Below, piece by piece: positions 16,337-25,300 of a stretch of DNA of 64,000 nucleotides. The stretch is from NCBI RefSeq assembly GCF_900113245.1, contig NZ_FOOQ01000002.1, positions 656,881-720,880 of the forward strand, read 5' to 3'. The position numbers and the translations under genes are program-made. The number at the start of each line of letters is the position of its first letter. Within the stretch, counting starts at the first letter, position 1. The stretch comes from Halopelagius inordinatus. Its GTDB lineage: Archaea; Halobacteriota; Halobacteria; Halobacteriales; Haloferacaceae. A model generated the notes under the pieces. The model saw only the letters and a list, made by a program, of their open reading frames with translations, was not told where the DNA came from and searched no databases.

Positions 16337-17191
16337 ATGAGTACTGACGACGAGGGAGGGCCGTCCGGGGCGTCGCTCTCCTACAGCAACATCCTCGAAC
16401 GGGAGATGGAGAACGCGCTCAAGGAACTCGGCAGGCCGAGCAAAGGGCTGTTTCTCTCCGGTCTCTCCGCGGGGATGAATCTCAGCTTCGGCGCTCTGTT
16501 CATGGGGATGGTACTGACGTTCTCGACGGAGTTTCCGTCGGACCTCGTAAAGCAGTTCGTCCTCGCGTCGGCGTCGTCCGTGGCGTTTCTGTTCGTCATC
16601 CTCGGGCAGACGGAACTGTACACCGCTCACACGACGCTCGCCGTGTTGCCGGTGCTCGACGGACGGACCGCCCTCCGCGAACTCGGACGCCTCTGGGGGA
16701 TAGTGTACGTCGCGAATCTCTCCGGCTGTGCGGTGTTCGCCGGTCTCATCGCCGTTCTCGGACCCCAACTCGGAATCGTCGCCCCGTCGGCGTTCGACAG
16801 TCTCGCGCGGACGCTCTTGGCTCACCCGTGGTGGGTCATCCTCCTGTCGGGAGTCGTCGCCGGATGGTTGATGGGTCTCGTCACGTGGCTCGTCGCCGCC
16901 AGTCGCGACACCATCGGACGAGTCGTCATCACGCTCGTCGTCACCGCCGCCATCGGCTTCGGTCCGTTCCACCACGCCATCTTGGGGACGACGGAAGTTC
17001 TCGGAGCGATGTTTCTCGGAACCGGCGTCGGCCTCGGCGAGTTCGGAACGTTCCTGCTCTGGACGACGGTCGGTAACACCCTCGGCGGCGGCGTGTTCGT
17101 CGCCGGTCTCAACTACGGTCACGCCGCCCTCGCGGGCGAAGAGAAAGACGTCACCATCGAACCGGGTTCGGACGCCATGGAAGAGGACTGA
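16337..17191 (+). CDS. formate/nitrite transporter (FNT) family channel
   Basis: A polytopic protein of 284 residues. The N-terminus (YSNILEREMENALKELGRPS) and first helix (GLFLSGLSAGMNLSFGALFM) are the FNT signature. The later helices (GQTELYTAHTTLA, TTVGNTLGGGVFVAGLNYGH) contain the conserved pore and filter segments, including the last-helix NTLGG motif. FNT channels carry small monovalent anions such as formate, nitrite or hydrosulfide. The halophilic acidic tail is short. The specific ion cannot be read from the sequence. I use ATG 16337; another in-frame ATG is at 16322. Confidence 0.9.
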   Translation: MSTDDEGGPSGASLSYSNILEREMENALKELGRPSKGLFLSGLSAGMNLSFGALFMGMVLTFSTEFPSDLVKQFVLASASSVAFLFVILGQTELYTAHTTLAVLPVLDGRTALRELGRLWGIVYVANLSGCAVFAGLIAVLGPQLGIVAPSAFDSLARTLLAHPWWVILLSGVVAGWLMGLVTWLVAASRDTIGRVVITLVVTAAIGFGPFHHAILGTTEVLGAMFLGTGVGLGEFGTFLLWTTVGNTLGGGVFVAGLNYGHAALAGEEKDVTIEPGSDAMEED

Positions 17192-17296
17192 CAGTCGTCG
17201 CGTCGGGACGCGCCGGCCGCGGGCGGCCCGTTCGTCTCCCGTCGAGGACGGAGGGGCCCAAACGCACTTCCTCGCGGGAGGGCAAGTACGTGTGTC

Positions 17297-18091
17297 ATGA
17301 GTCTGAGAGCATTCTTCCGGAACGACGCGGTCGAAGAGACGGTCGAAGCGGCGGCGGAAGAGGCGATAGAAGACGACAGCGAAGGCCAGTCGGAGGCGGC
17401 GCGGACCGTGCGGTCGGTCGCGTCGCAACTCCCGCGTAAGGTTCTGCTCCTCGGCGGCGGAGCGGCCGCGTTGGCGTACTTCGCCACCCGCCGCGCGGGG
17501 TCCGGCGCGTCGGCTCCGTCCGCCGACGAGGTTCGCGAGACGGTCGAAGAAGCGCGAGAAGACCCAAAGAGCGTCGTCTCCGCCGAGGGGTCGGACGACG
17601 AAACTGAGGGAGACGACAGCGAACGAGAACGAGAGGAGATGGAGGTCGAGACGGAGATAGAGATAGAGACGGGCGAAGGCGTGGAGGTAGAAGTCGAAGC
17701 GGAGACCGAACTCGAACGAGAGGGAGAGAACGAAATCGAAGTCGAGTCGGAAGTCGAAGTGACGGCCGAACGGACGGACGACGAGGACGAAGCGAGCGAC
17801 GACGAAGCGAGCGACGACGAAGAAGCGGAGGCGGACGACGACGAGGCCGACGAGGAAACGGTCGAAACTGAGGAGGACATCGGAGAGACGGACGACGAAG
17901 ACGGCGAGAAAGAAGCAGAGACCGACGAGGAAGACGGCGAAGACGACCTCCCCGGAGAGGAGCGAACCGACGAGGAGATAAACGAACGGGCGGCCGAAGA
18001 CGTCGAATCGGAGTCTCCGGACCCGGGCGAGATGAACGTCGACGACGAGGCGGTGACTGAAATCGTGGGCGAAGAGCGCTCCGAGGAGTAG
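17297..18091 (+). CDS. membrane-anchored, extremely acidic low-complexity protein (264 aa)
   Basis: The N-terminal 45 residues are ordinary (MSLRAFFRNDAVEETVEAAA). One hydrophobic segment follows (KVLLLGGGAAALAYFATRR, about 48-66). From about residue 95 to the end it is almost entirely Glu and Asp with repeated E-V-E and D-D-E units. The tail probably forms a highly charged disordered region in the cytoplasm or outside. I do not recognise a family. The DNA is compositionally biased by GAG/GAC codons, which is why apparent ORFs exist in the other frames. Confidence 0.75.
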   Translation: MSLRAFFRNDAVEETVEAAAEEAIEDDSEGQSEAARTVRSVASQLPRKVLLLGGGAAALAYFATRRAGSGASAPSADEVRETVEEAREDPKSVVSAEGSDDETEGDDSEREREEMEVETEIEIETGEGVEVEVEAETELEREGENEIEVESEVEVTAERTDDEDEASDDEASDDEEAEADDDEADEETVETEEDIGETDDEDGEKEAETDEEDGEDDLPGEERTDEEINERAAEDVESESPDPGEMNVDDEAVTEIVGEERSEE

Positions 18092-18347
18092 TCGGCAGGT
18101 AGTCGTCGCCGGCCGTCCGCGGCGGTTCGACGCCCCGCGGGAGCGTCGTTCGGGGTGAACCGGGGCGAAAATTGAGGTTCCTTCGACAACCGGCGGGTTC
18201 TTCTGAGGAGTCGTCCGCGCCCGCGCGGCGTACGCGCCGGGCGAGCAATCACGGAGGGACGATTCGAGGGCGGGACGGTCGAATCGAGGTGGAATATGAG
18301 TCTACTGGCCCACCTCTCAAGCGGGTGGAGGACGAAGCGCCGACAGT

Positions 18348-19592
18348 ATGGAGATAGACGGAGTTGTCTCGACGGACTACGTCGAACAAGACGCCAAGAC
18401 ACCTGTGTCGAAACTCCGCGGTGCGTTCGATACGAACGAAGACCGCGTCATCGTGATCACGAACGGAGGCTCGTTCGAGGGCGTCGTCTCGCAGAAACAA
18501 CTGCTGTCGTCGCACCACCCGCCCGAGGAGACGGCGCTGAACGTCGCCACCGCGCCGCCGAAGGTATCTCGACACGAGGACGTCCGCGAAGTCGCCCGAC
18601 TGATGGTCGAGAACGAACTGAAGATGCTCCCCGTCTTCGACGAGGGAGAGAAGTTCGTCGGCGTCGTGAAGGCGATGAATCTCGTCGACGAGGTACAGGA
18701 GAATCTCAACGCACTCGACGTCGAAGACGTCTACACGCAGGACCTCATCTCGGTCGAACGCGAGACGACGGTCGGACAGGTCATAAATCACCTCCTCGAA
18801 AACCGCATCTCGCGCGTGCCGGTCGTCGAAGACGGGGCCGCAGAGGGGATGGTCAGCATGTCCGACCTCGTCGAGTTCACCGTCCGGCAGGTGGACCAAG
18901 AACAGGGCGGAAACGCGGACGGGTTCGACGGCCACGGCGGCGAAGGTTCGACCGCCGACTTCCGGGCGTCGAGCGGCGGATACGGCGAACGCGCCGGGGA
19001 CTCGGCGCGGTTGCTCGACCTCCCCGCGAGAGACGTGATGACGCCAGCCGCCTACACGACGACGCCCCGAGCGCAACTCGGCGACGCCATCGGAGAGATG
19101 CTGGAGAAGAACTGTTCTTCGCTGATCGTCGTCGAAGAGGAGACGGACGACGTCGTCGGTATCGTGACCGTGACCGACGCCCTCGACGCCCTCACGAACA
19201 GCGACGAAGAGCGCATCCCGGTCCAAATCTTCAACGTGAAGATGCTGGACACCCTCTCGCGGGAGGACGTCGCGAGGCGAATCGAGGAGATAGACGCGAA
19301 ACACGCCGAGATGGATATCCTCGAAGCGAAAGTCGTCTTCCACGAACACGAGGAACGCCTCCGGGGGATGCCCCTCGTCGAGACGACGGTCAGACTGTTC
19401 ACCGACAGGGGTCGGTTCTTCGGGTCCGCCGAGGAGTACGGCGCGGAGTCGTCGTTCGGCACGGCGAGCGAAATCGTAGAGGAGAACGTCCTCGAAGACA
19501 AGAGCCGAGACGTGACGTCGCGGAACGACCGGCCGACGCCGGAGAAGCGAGAGGAAGTAGAGAGCGTCGTCGATTGGTGGGTCGAAGGCTGA
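18348..19592 (+). CDS. four-CBS protein with C-terminal HPF/RaiA-like domain
   Basis: A 414-residue protein. CBS motifs are seen at about 1-58, 64-118, 121-180 (VPVVEDGAAEGMVSMSDLVE) and 228-285 (SLIVVEEETDDVVGIVTVTD), with a Gly-rich linker at 186-222. The last part (about 290-387: VQIFNVKMLDTLSREDVARR ... VETTVRLFTDRGRFFGSAEE) has the beta-alpha-beta-beta-beta-alpha pattern and the H/R-x-x-A/G-S-A-E signature of ribosome hibernation-promoting factors (HPF/RaiA). CBS pairs sense adenosine nucleotides, so the design suggests energy-dependent ribosome inactivation. The HPF call is by eye. Other CBS roles such as channel or enzyme control are possible. Confidence 0.8.
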   Translation: MEIDGVVSTDYVEQDAKTPVSKLRGAFDTNEDRVIVITNGGSFEGVVSQKQLLSSHHPPEETALNVATAPPKVSRHEDVREVARLMVENELKMLPVFDEGEKFVGVVKAMNLVDEVQENLNALDVEDVYTQDLISVERETTVGQVINHLLENRISRVPVVEDGAAEGMVSMSDLVEFTVRQVDQEQGGNADGFDGHGGEGSTADFRASSGGYGERAGDSARLLDLPARDVMTPAAYTTTPRAQLGDAIGEMLEKNCSSLIVVEEETDDVVGIVTVTDALDALTNSDEERIPVQIFNVKMLDTLSREDVARRIEEIDAKHAEMDILEAKVVFHEHEERLRGMPLVETTVRLFTDRGRFFGSAEEYGAESSFGTASEIVEENVLEDKSRDVTSRNDRPTPEKREEVESVVDWWVEG

Positions 19593-19642
19593 CCCCCGCG
19601 GCTCCGGGTTCTCGGCGCTGACCGAACCGGCGGGATATCGAC

Positions 19643-21286
19643 CTACCGCGCCGTCGCCCGCGTCGCCGCCGCGACGCGCGACTCGTTCGACGCCGCCTCG
19701 GCCGTCGCAGTCTCGTTCGCGTTCGTCTCGCTTTCCGCCGTCCCGCTGTTTTCCGTCTCTCCGACGACGTAGCGTTGCCCCACCATCGGGTCGAGCAAGC
19801 TATCGACGGGCGCTCTGTCGTCGCGGAGAACCGGCACGTCGTCGGTCCGTTCCTCGTTGCGGTACGACGCTATCTCCTCTGTGAGGTCGATTCCGATGTC
19901 GCGCCGTTCGTTGCGCGCTCTGAGTTCCGATTCGGAGATGCGCGTGCCGTTCTTCGTCGCCACGACTTCGATGTTCTGAACGACGATACCCTGCTGTGTC
20001 GGGAAACTGTACACCTGCGGGAACACCTGCGACATCGTCTTGTACTGCGCGCGGTAGAACTGCGAGGCCGGGCCACTCGGCGCGGAGATGACGTTCGCAA
20101 AGAGGATGCCGTCTTCGGTGAGTCTGTCGCTGGCGAGTTCCATGAACTCTACCGTCGTCAACTGGAACGGCACTTTGTCCTTCTTGTACGCGTCGAGGAC
20201 GATGAGGTCGTACGTCTCGTCTGTCTCTCGGAGGAACTGCCGTCCGCCCGTGGTGTGGATGGTCAGGTTCTCCGACTCCTCGACTTCGAAGTACCGCTTT
20301 GCCACGTCGACGACTTCGGGGTCGATTTCGGCGACGTCCACCTCGACGTCGTACTCCTCGGCGAATCGCTTCGGACCGGTGAACCCGCCGCCGCCGATGA
20401 ACAGCACTCGGTCCACGTCGTCTGTCATCAAGAGTGGGAGGTGAAAGTACGGCGTGTAGTCGAAGACGTGGGCCGTCGGGTCCGCTACATTCATCGCGCT
20501 GTGGGGTTGCCCGTCGAGGTACAGCGTGCGCGTGTCGCCGCTATCGACCACCTCTAACTCCTGATACGGCGTCTGCGTCTGGTAGACGGTGTCGCCCGTC
20601 GCTGAGAGTCCGACGCCGCCGGACGCGGCGGCGACGACGAGGAGGAGGGCGACGACCAGACTCCGTCCCGCGCGTTGCCGTCCGAGTTTCGGGGCGGCGA
20701 CGTACACCGCGGTGGCGACGGAGAGAAGACCGAAGACGAGTCCGATCTGTTCGACGCTCAAAGAGGGGATGAGAAAGTACGTCGTCGCGAACGCGCCGAC
20801 GATGCTGCCGACGGTTCCGACGGCGTAGACGTGCCCCGACGCCTCGCCGGTCCCCTCTTTCGCCGAGAGTTCCGCGGCGTAAGGACTGATGAACCCGAGC
20901 AGGTACGTCGGCGGGCCGAAAAGAAGCGTGATAGCCGGAAGCGAGGCGAACCGACTCGGAAGGGGGAACGCCACCGCCGCCTGCAGCATGACGTCGCCGA
21001 AGAAGATGACCCCGGCCACGTAGAGCGCAGTTGCCAAAAACAGTTTCACCATCCGGTCGTTCGAGGCCTGCGAGTCGGCGTGCCGCCCTCCGTGGTGGTA
21101 ACCGAGACTGAGGGCGGCGAGAAACACGCCGATGATGCTACCCCACGTGTAGATGCTACTGCCGAACTGGGGCGCGATCATCCGTCCGGCCAGAATCTCC
21201 AACCCCATGCTGGCCACGCCGGAGGAGAACACCGCGACTTCCGGTTTCGACAGTCGGAGAGCAGACCGAGAGAGCGTCGACGCCAT
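19643..21286 (-). CDS. membrane-bound spermidine-synthase-like methyltransferase-fold protein
   Basis: A 547-residue protein. The N-terminal half has about seven to eight hydrophobic helices (GLEILAGRMIAPQFGSSIYT at 28-47). The C-terminal half is a spermidine-synthase fold: VLFIGGGGFTGPKRFAEEYD, VDVAEIDPEVVDVAKRYFEV (aminopropyl donor acid residues) and YDLIVLDAYKKDKVP. An acidic-polar tail follows. This fusion is common in haloarchaea and actinobacteria, where the role is uncertain (polyamine synthesis or a related transfer at the membrane). The residue after IDPE and the DAY motif suggests substrate differences from soluble SpeE. No polyamine genes are adjacent. Confidence 0.85.
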   Translation of the reverse strand: MASTLSRSALRLSKPEVAVFSSGVASMGLEILAGRMIAPQFGSSIYTWGSIIGVFLAALSLGYHHGGRHADSQASNDRMVKLFLATALYVAGVIFFGDVMLQAAVAFPLPSRFASLPAITLLFGPPTYLLGFISPYAAELSAKEGTGEASGHVYAVGTVGSIVGAFATTYFLIPSLSVEQIGLVFGLLSVATAVYVAAPKLGRQRAGRSLVVALLLVVAAASGGVGLSATGDTVYQTQTPYQELEVVDSGDTRTLYLDGQPHSAMNVADPTAHVFDYTPYFHLPLLMTDDVDRVLFIGGGGFTGPKRFAEEYDVEVDVAEIDPEVVDVAKRYFEVEESENLTIHTTGGRQFLRETDETYDLIVLDAYKKDKVPFQLTTVEFMELASDRLTEDGILFANVISAPSGPASQFYRAQYKTMSQVFPQVYSFPTQQGIVVQNIEVVATKNGTRISESELRARNERRDIGIDLTEEIASYRNEERTDDVPVLRDDRAPVDSLLDPMVGQRYVVGETENSGTAESETNANETATAEAASNESRVAAATRATAR

Positions 21287-21606
21287 AGAGGGTCTACGGA
21301 CGACGAGCCATTAAGTGTTGAACGAGTGGCGAAGCGGCCGGACGTGTCACATATCTGATTTCGAGACAGTTCACCGCCAGAAACGGGTAATTATCTGATT
21401 CGCGACATAGATAGAAACACGATCGGAACACATATTGTTTAGAAATAATTTATCTTTGTCCGACTATAAACGGGAGAACAAGCTCGTCTATGGGGCTGTC
21501 CGTCCCTAGCATAACGCGTTACTACCGAGATATACGCTCGAATATGTGTGTATAGTTAGACACATTATAAAAATAATTATATTGACAGCCAATCTTCATA
21601 TGTGGC
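21287..21606. other. 320-base AT-rich intergenic region / divergent promoter
   Basis: AT-rich DNA between the divergent genes at 21286 and 21607. It contains cattataaaaataattata (about 21563-21581), which provides a good TATA element about 30-35 nt before the PhoX-like start, and a short 5-bp inverted repeat (tgtgt 21546-21550 / acaca 21560-21564). No ORF or RNA gene is seen. A phosphate-responsive site is possible but I do not recognise one. Confidence 0.45.
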
Positions 21607-23802
21607 ATGGTAGAATTCAGCAGGCGACAGCTCATGGCGACGTCGGTCGCCGCATCGCTCGGAGCGACCGTACCAGGCGTGGTGGCCGCCGAAGAAGTAG
21701 AGGAGAGCGACACACCGGGCGCACCGAGTGTCAAGGGTGATCTCAAGCGATTCTCGACGACCGCGTTCGGAGCGGAGGTGACGGGGCCGTTCGTCTTCGA
21801 GGACGGGTCGTTGCTGTACAGCCTCCAGCACCCGTCCGAAGAGAACGGCGACCCGTTCGGGCGGGCGGCCGTCGGCTACTTCAGCGGGTTCCAGTTCGAC
21901 TTCGACGGCGACAACGACGACTTCGATGAGATCGGAATACCGGAAACCGAGGAGGAACAACGCGACGTCCGCGCGGGAAGCGGGGACTACGAGATCCTCT
22001 TTTACGGGCGCGAACCGATCAACGGCGGCGACGAACTCCTCGGCGTCACCCAGACGCCGGACGGGACCGACATCATGCGCGAAAGTCCCGAGGACCCCGA
22101 ACGCGAGGAACGGCCGTACTTCGCGGGCACGCAGTACGGACTCGCCGCGAGCAACCCCGACTGCAACCAGTTCGTTCCGTCGAACGACGAGGGGACCGAA
22201 GGATATCTGTTCACGAACTGGGAGAACAGTCCCGGCTCCGTCTCTCGGGTTCCCATCAGTCAAGACGAGGACGGAGAGTGGCACGCCGACCTCGAAAACG
22301 CGATGAACCTGACCAACACGGAGTCGCTTCGCGCCCACGGCGGTACGCGGATCAACTGTTACGGCGACCTCTCCCCGTGGGGGACGATGGTCTCCGCCGA
22401 AGAGAACTACTCGCACCCGCGCGTCAACTTGACGGCGAAAGTGAGCGACATCGCCGAGGCGGGCTCCGGGTTGGGACTCGTCGGCGCGGCCCACTTCTGG
22501 AACCGACCGAACCCCAGCGAGATATCGGACGCGATATCGACGTACGCCGAGGAAGACTACCTCGACGAGGACTTCAGCCCGCAGGGCTACTGGTCGCTGA
22601 CCGGCGTCGAGTTCCTCGCGTACTACCTCGGCTCCGACCAGAACGACCAGGTCGACGACCAGAACCTCAGGACGTCGCCGATAGACGACGTCTACCCGAA
22701 CCCGTACCGCTACGGCTACTTCGTCGATTTCCGCGAACCGACGGCCGACGAGCCCGAAGCGGTCAAGTACTACGTGATGGGTCGGGCCGCCTGGGAAGCG
22801 CCGGACTTCGAGGGCGACCTCAAGACCGTGTACGGCTGTTCGGACGGCGACAGCAAGGGGATCTACAAGTTCGTCGCCGACGAGCCCATCCCCGACTACG
22901 ACGACCCGATGGACGTCGCCGGAACGCTCTACGCGCCCAAGATCACGAACGACGAGGCGAGCGTCGAGGACTCGGGCCAACGGAACTCCCCGGCGGACGT
23001 TCCGCTCGAAGTGGAGTGGCTGGAACTCGGACACGCGACGAACGCGGAAGTCGAGTCGTGGATCGACGACTACGACAACGTCACGCAGGTCGACTACCTC
23101 GAAGCCCACGCCGAGACCAACTGGGCCGACGACCCGGCGACGGCGTTGCGAGAGGCCGACCTCGAAGTCATCCACAACGGTAACTCGAACTACATCGACA
23201 ACAGGGACATCGTCAGGTGGGCCGAACAGTACGAGGAGAACGGGCCGAACGGCGTCGACGAGGAGCTCCGGCGCGTCCCGTTCTTGGAGACCCGAGCGGC
23301 CGCAAAAGAGGTCGGTGCCTCTATCGAGTTCAACAAGGCCGAGGGCGTCGACAGCGTCGACGACGCCGGACCCGGCGACTACGTCTACTTCGGCATCTCT
23401 GAGTTCAACGATGCCCTCGCCGACGACGAGGGCGACGTCCAGATGGACCGCGTCGACGGCGGCGTCGTCTACCGCGCCGAACTCGAAGACGACTACAACG
23501 TCTCGGAACTCGAACCCGTCATCGTCGGCCCGGACTTCACCGACCCGCCGGAGGACGCCGACGACGCACTCCGAAACATCGACAACGTCTACACGATGCG
23601 CGACGGCCGCGTCCTCTGCTGCGAGGACGGATTCGGCGGGCCCGCCCGGTCGTACCCGAACGACGGACTCTACGTCTACCAGCCCGAGAGCGTCGGCAAG
23701 ACGGTCTCCGACTACCTGAGCCAGAGCGACGAGGACGACGACGAAGATGGCGACGAGGACGGCGACCATGAGGGTGACGACGAAGGGGGCGACGAGGACT
23801 GA
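21607..23802 (+). CDS. Tat-exported PhoX-like (DUF839) alkaline phosphatase
   Basis: A 731-residue secreted protein. The N-terminus SRRQLMATSVAASLGATVPG is a twin-arginine signal, so it is exported folded. The DUF839/PhoX core includes WGTMVSAEENY near residue 258, the Ca/Fe ligand region of the family, and GRVLCCEDGFGG near the end. The last 35 residues are an Asp/Glu/Gly tail. PhoX enzymes are phosphomonoesterases using Fe and Ca and work in phosphate scavenging outside the cell. A strong TATA element sits upstream in AT-rich DNA. Phosphate control is likely from family habit, not from a seen site. Confidence 0.85.
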   Translation: MVEFSRRQLMATSVAASLGATVPGVVAAEEVEESDTPGAPSVKGDLKRFSTTAFGAEVTGPFVFEDGSLLYSLQHPSEENGDPFGRAAVGYFSGFQFDFDGDNDDFDEIGIPETEEEQRDVRAGSGDYEILFYGREPINGGDELLGVTQTPDGTDIMRESPEDPEREERPYFAGTQYGLAASNPDCNQFVPSNDEGTEGYLFTNWENSPGSVSRVPISQDEDGEWHADLENAMNLTNTESLRAHGGTRINCYGDLSPWGTMVSAEENYSHPRVNLTAKVSDIAEAGSGLGLVGAAHFWNRPNPSEISDAISTYAEEDYLDEDFSPQGYWSLTGVEFLAYYLGSDQNDQVDDQNLRTSPIDDVYPNPYRYGYFVDFREPTADEPEAVKYYVMGRAAWEAPDFEGDLKTVYGCSDGDSKGIYKFVADEPIPDYDDPMDVAGTLYAPKITNDEASVEDSGQRNSPADVPLEVEWLELGHATNAEVESWIDDYDNVTQVDYLEAHAETNWADDPATALREADLEVIHNGNSNYIDNRDIVRWAEQYEENGPNGVDEELRRVPFLETRAAAKEVGASIEFNKAEGVDSVDDAGPGDYVYFGISEFNDALADDEGDVQMDRVDGGVVYRAELEDDYNVSELEPVIVGPDFTDPPEDADDALRNIDNVYTMRDGRVLCCEDGFGGPARSYPNDGLYVYQPESVGKTVSDYLSQSDEDDDEDGDEDGDHEGDDEGGDED

Positions 23803-23936
23803 ACCGGAACCGAAGCGAGCGAGCGAACCGACTCCGACGACCGACGCGGGCCAGAGAGACGACCGACGCGGGACGAGGCGCCGCGGGCCGCGTTCCCGCC
23901 GGTAGCCGTCTTTCTCCCACTTACAGAGACACGAAG

Positions 23937-24374
23937 ATGTCACGAACAAACGAACGAGCCGAAAGCGAACAGACCGCCGTCCCGACCGATTCAGTCCACC
24001 GCGACTACGTCCTCGACGTCCGCATCGTCGAGCGAACGACCGCGGGAGACGACACCGTCTACCGGTTCGAGGCACCGCACCACGCGGGCATCGAGTTCGA
24101 GGACCCGGCGACGGCCGAGTTGTACGCCGACGTCTACTTCGACGTCAACGGATTTCAAGAGGCGGGAACGGGCGAACGCGGCGTGCCGCCGGAGATAATC
24201 CAGGCCGGGCGAGACACGCTCGTGGGCTACTTCCTCACGCAACCGCGCGTGGACGTCGAGTGGGTCGCCTCCTACTACGGCGAGAAACCCGAGAAGGTAG
24301 AACGGTACGCCAATCGGGTGCGGAAGCGAGCCGAGAAGATACGCGAGGGGGTGATGGAGATGGGCGAGGAGTAA
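23937..24374 (+). CDS. conserved haloarchaeal protein (145 aa)
   Basis: Starts MSRTNERAESEQTAVPTDSV and has ordered segments VYRFEAPHHAGIEFEDPATA and TLVGYFLTQPRVDVEWVASY. Two helices near the C-terminus contain KPEKVERYANRVRKRAEKIR. I do not recognise a named domain. The protein lacks membrane segments and is probably cytoplasmic. It sits between the phosphatase and the ion channel on the same strand with short gaps. Confidence 0.6.
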   Translation: MSRTNERAESEQTAVPTDSVHRDYVLDVRIVERTTAGDDTVYRFEAPHHAGIEFEDPATAELYADVYFDVNGFQEAGTGERGVPPEIIQAGRDTLVGYFLTQPRVDVEWVASYYGEKPEKVERYANRVRKRAEKIREGVMEMGEE

Positions 24375-24454
24375 TCCGACGCTCTCCCCTCTCGCGTTCG
24401 GCGTCGGTGCGAGACGCCGTCACGCTATTCCCCTGGTACCGTAACTGATACCTC

Positions 24455-25294
24455 ATGGGCGGTCAGGCGTACCCCTCCGAGGAGATGGACCTCCGCGAGA
24501 CGGTTCGGTTCTACCTCCTCGACCACCGGACGAGAGTCGGGAAGGCGATAGACGTCGCGTTGCTCCTCGGGAACCTCCTCTTCGTCGGTATCGTCGTCGC
24601 CGAGACGTACCTCGTATCGGCGGAGACTCGGACGGTTCTGTGGCGCGCGGAAGTGGGTATCGCGGTGCTGTTTCTCGCGGAGTACCTGCTTCGACTGTAC
24701 GGCGCGCGCGACACCGCCGCCGAGTTTCTGAGTCCGTACACGGTGGTCGACCTTCTCGCCATCCTGCCGACGTTCGCGGTGTTGCTGTTACCGACGCCCC
24801 TCGCCGCGAGCATCGGATTCCTCCGCGTGCTTCGAGTTGTCAGAATCCTGCGGTTCTTCCGGTTCACGCAGAACGAGGAGTTCTTCTTCGGCACCGTCTC
24901 CGTGGAGACGCTTCGAGTGATGAAGCTACTGTTGACGGTGATGTCTATCTTCTTCGTCTCCGCGGGACTGTTCTACAGCGTCGAACGCGGGGCGAACCCC
25001 AACGTCTCGAACTTCGGCGACGCCTTCTACTTCGCCGTCGTCGGCCTCACCACCGTCGGATTCGGCGACATCGTGCCGGTAACGTCGACGGGTCGGTTGG
25101 TGACCGTCGTGTCGATTCTTGCGGCCATCGTCCTCGTCCCGTGGCAGGCGAGCAAGATAGTCCGCGAGTGGTCGAACAAGGAGAAGGTGAACGTCACCTG
25201 CCCGAACTGCGGCCTCTCGCATCACGACCCGGACGCCTCACACTGCAAGTCGTGCGGTCACGTCGTCTATCAGGAGTACGATTCGCGGCGGTGA
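24455..25294 (+). CDS. voltage-gated-type K+ channel with C-terminal zinc ribbon
   Basis: A 279-residue six-helix channel subunit. S4 carries regularly spaced arginines (Arg124, 127, 130, 133 and 136; RVLRVVRILRFFR). The selectivity filter is TTVGFGD (199-205), typical of K+ channels. The final 30 residues form an unusual cytoplasmic zinc ribbon with Cys249, Cys252, Cys264 and Cys267. ATG 24455 is used; ATG 24485 would remove ten residues. The zinc ribbon may link channel state to a partner protein or metal and redox conditions, which is inference. It converges on the nucleoside hydrolase with a 6-nt gap. Confidence 0.9.
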   Translation: MGGQAYPSEEMDLRETVRFYLLDHRTRVGKAIDVALLLGNLLFVGIVVAETYLVSAETRTVLWRAEVGIAVLFLAEYLLRLYGARDTAAEFLSPYTVVDLLAILPTFAVLLLPTPLAASIGFLRVLRVVRILRFFRFTQNEEFFFGTVSVETLRVMKLLLTVMSIFFVSAGLFYSVERGANPNVSNFGDAFYFAVVGLTTVGFGDIVPVTSTGRLVTVVSILAAIVLVPWQASKIVREWSNKEKVNVTCPNCGLSHHDPDASHCKSCGHVVYQEYDSRR

Positions 25295-25300
25295 CTGGAT

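Noticed and set aside
17700-18000. Tandem DNA repeats inside the acidic-tail gene
   Set aside because: The periodicity follows from Glu/Asp codons (gag, gac, gaa) and no exact long repeat unit was seen.
21577-24075. Very long open frame antisense to the PhoX-like gene
   Set aside because: It is the mirror of a GC-rich, Asp/Glu-rich coding sequence; its product is Val/Arg-rich without any domain, and the plus-strand protein has a Tat signal and family motifs.
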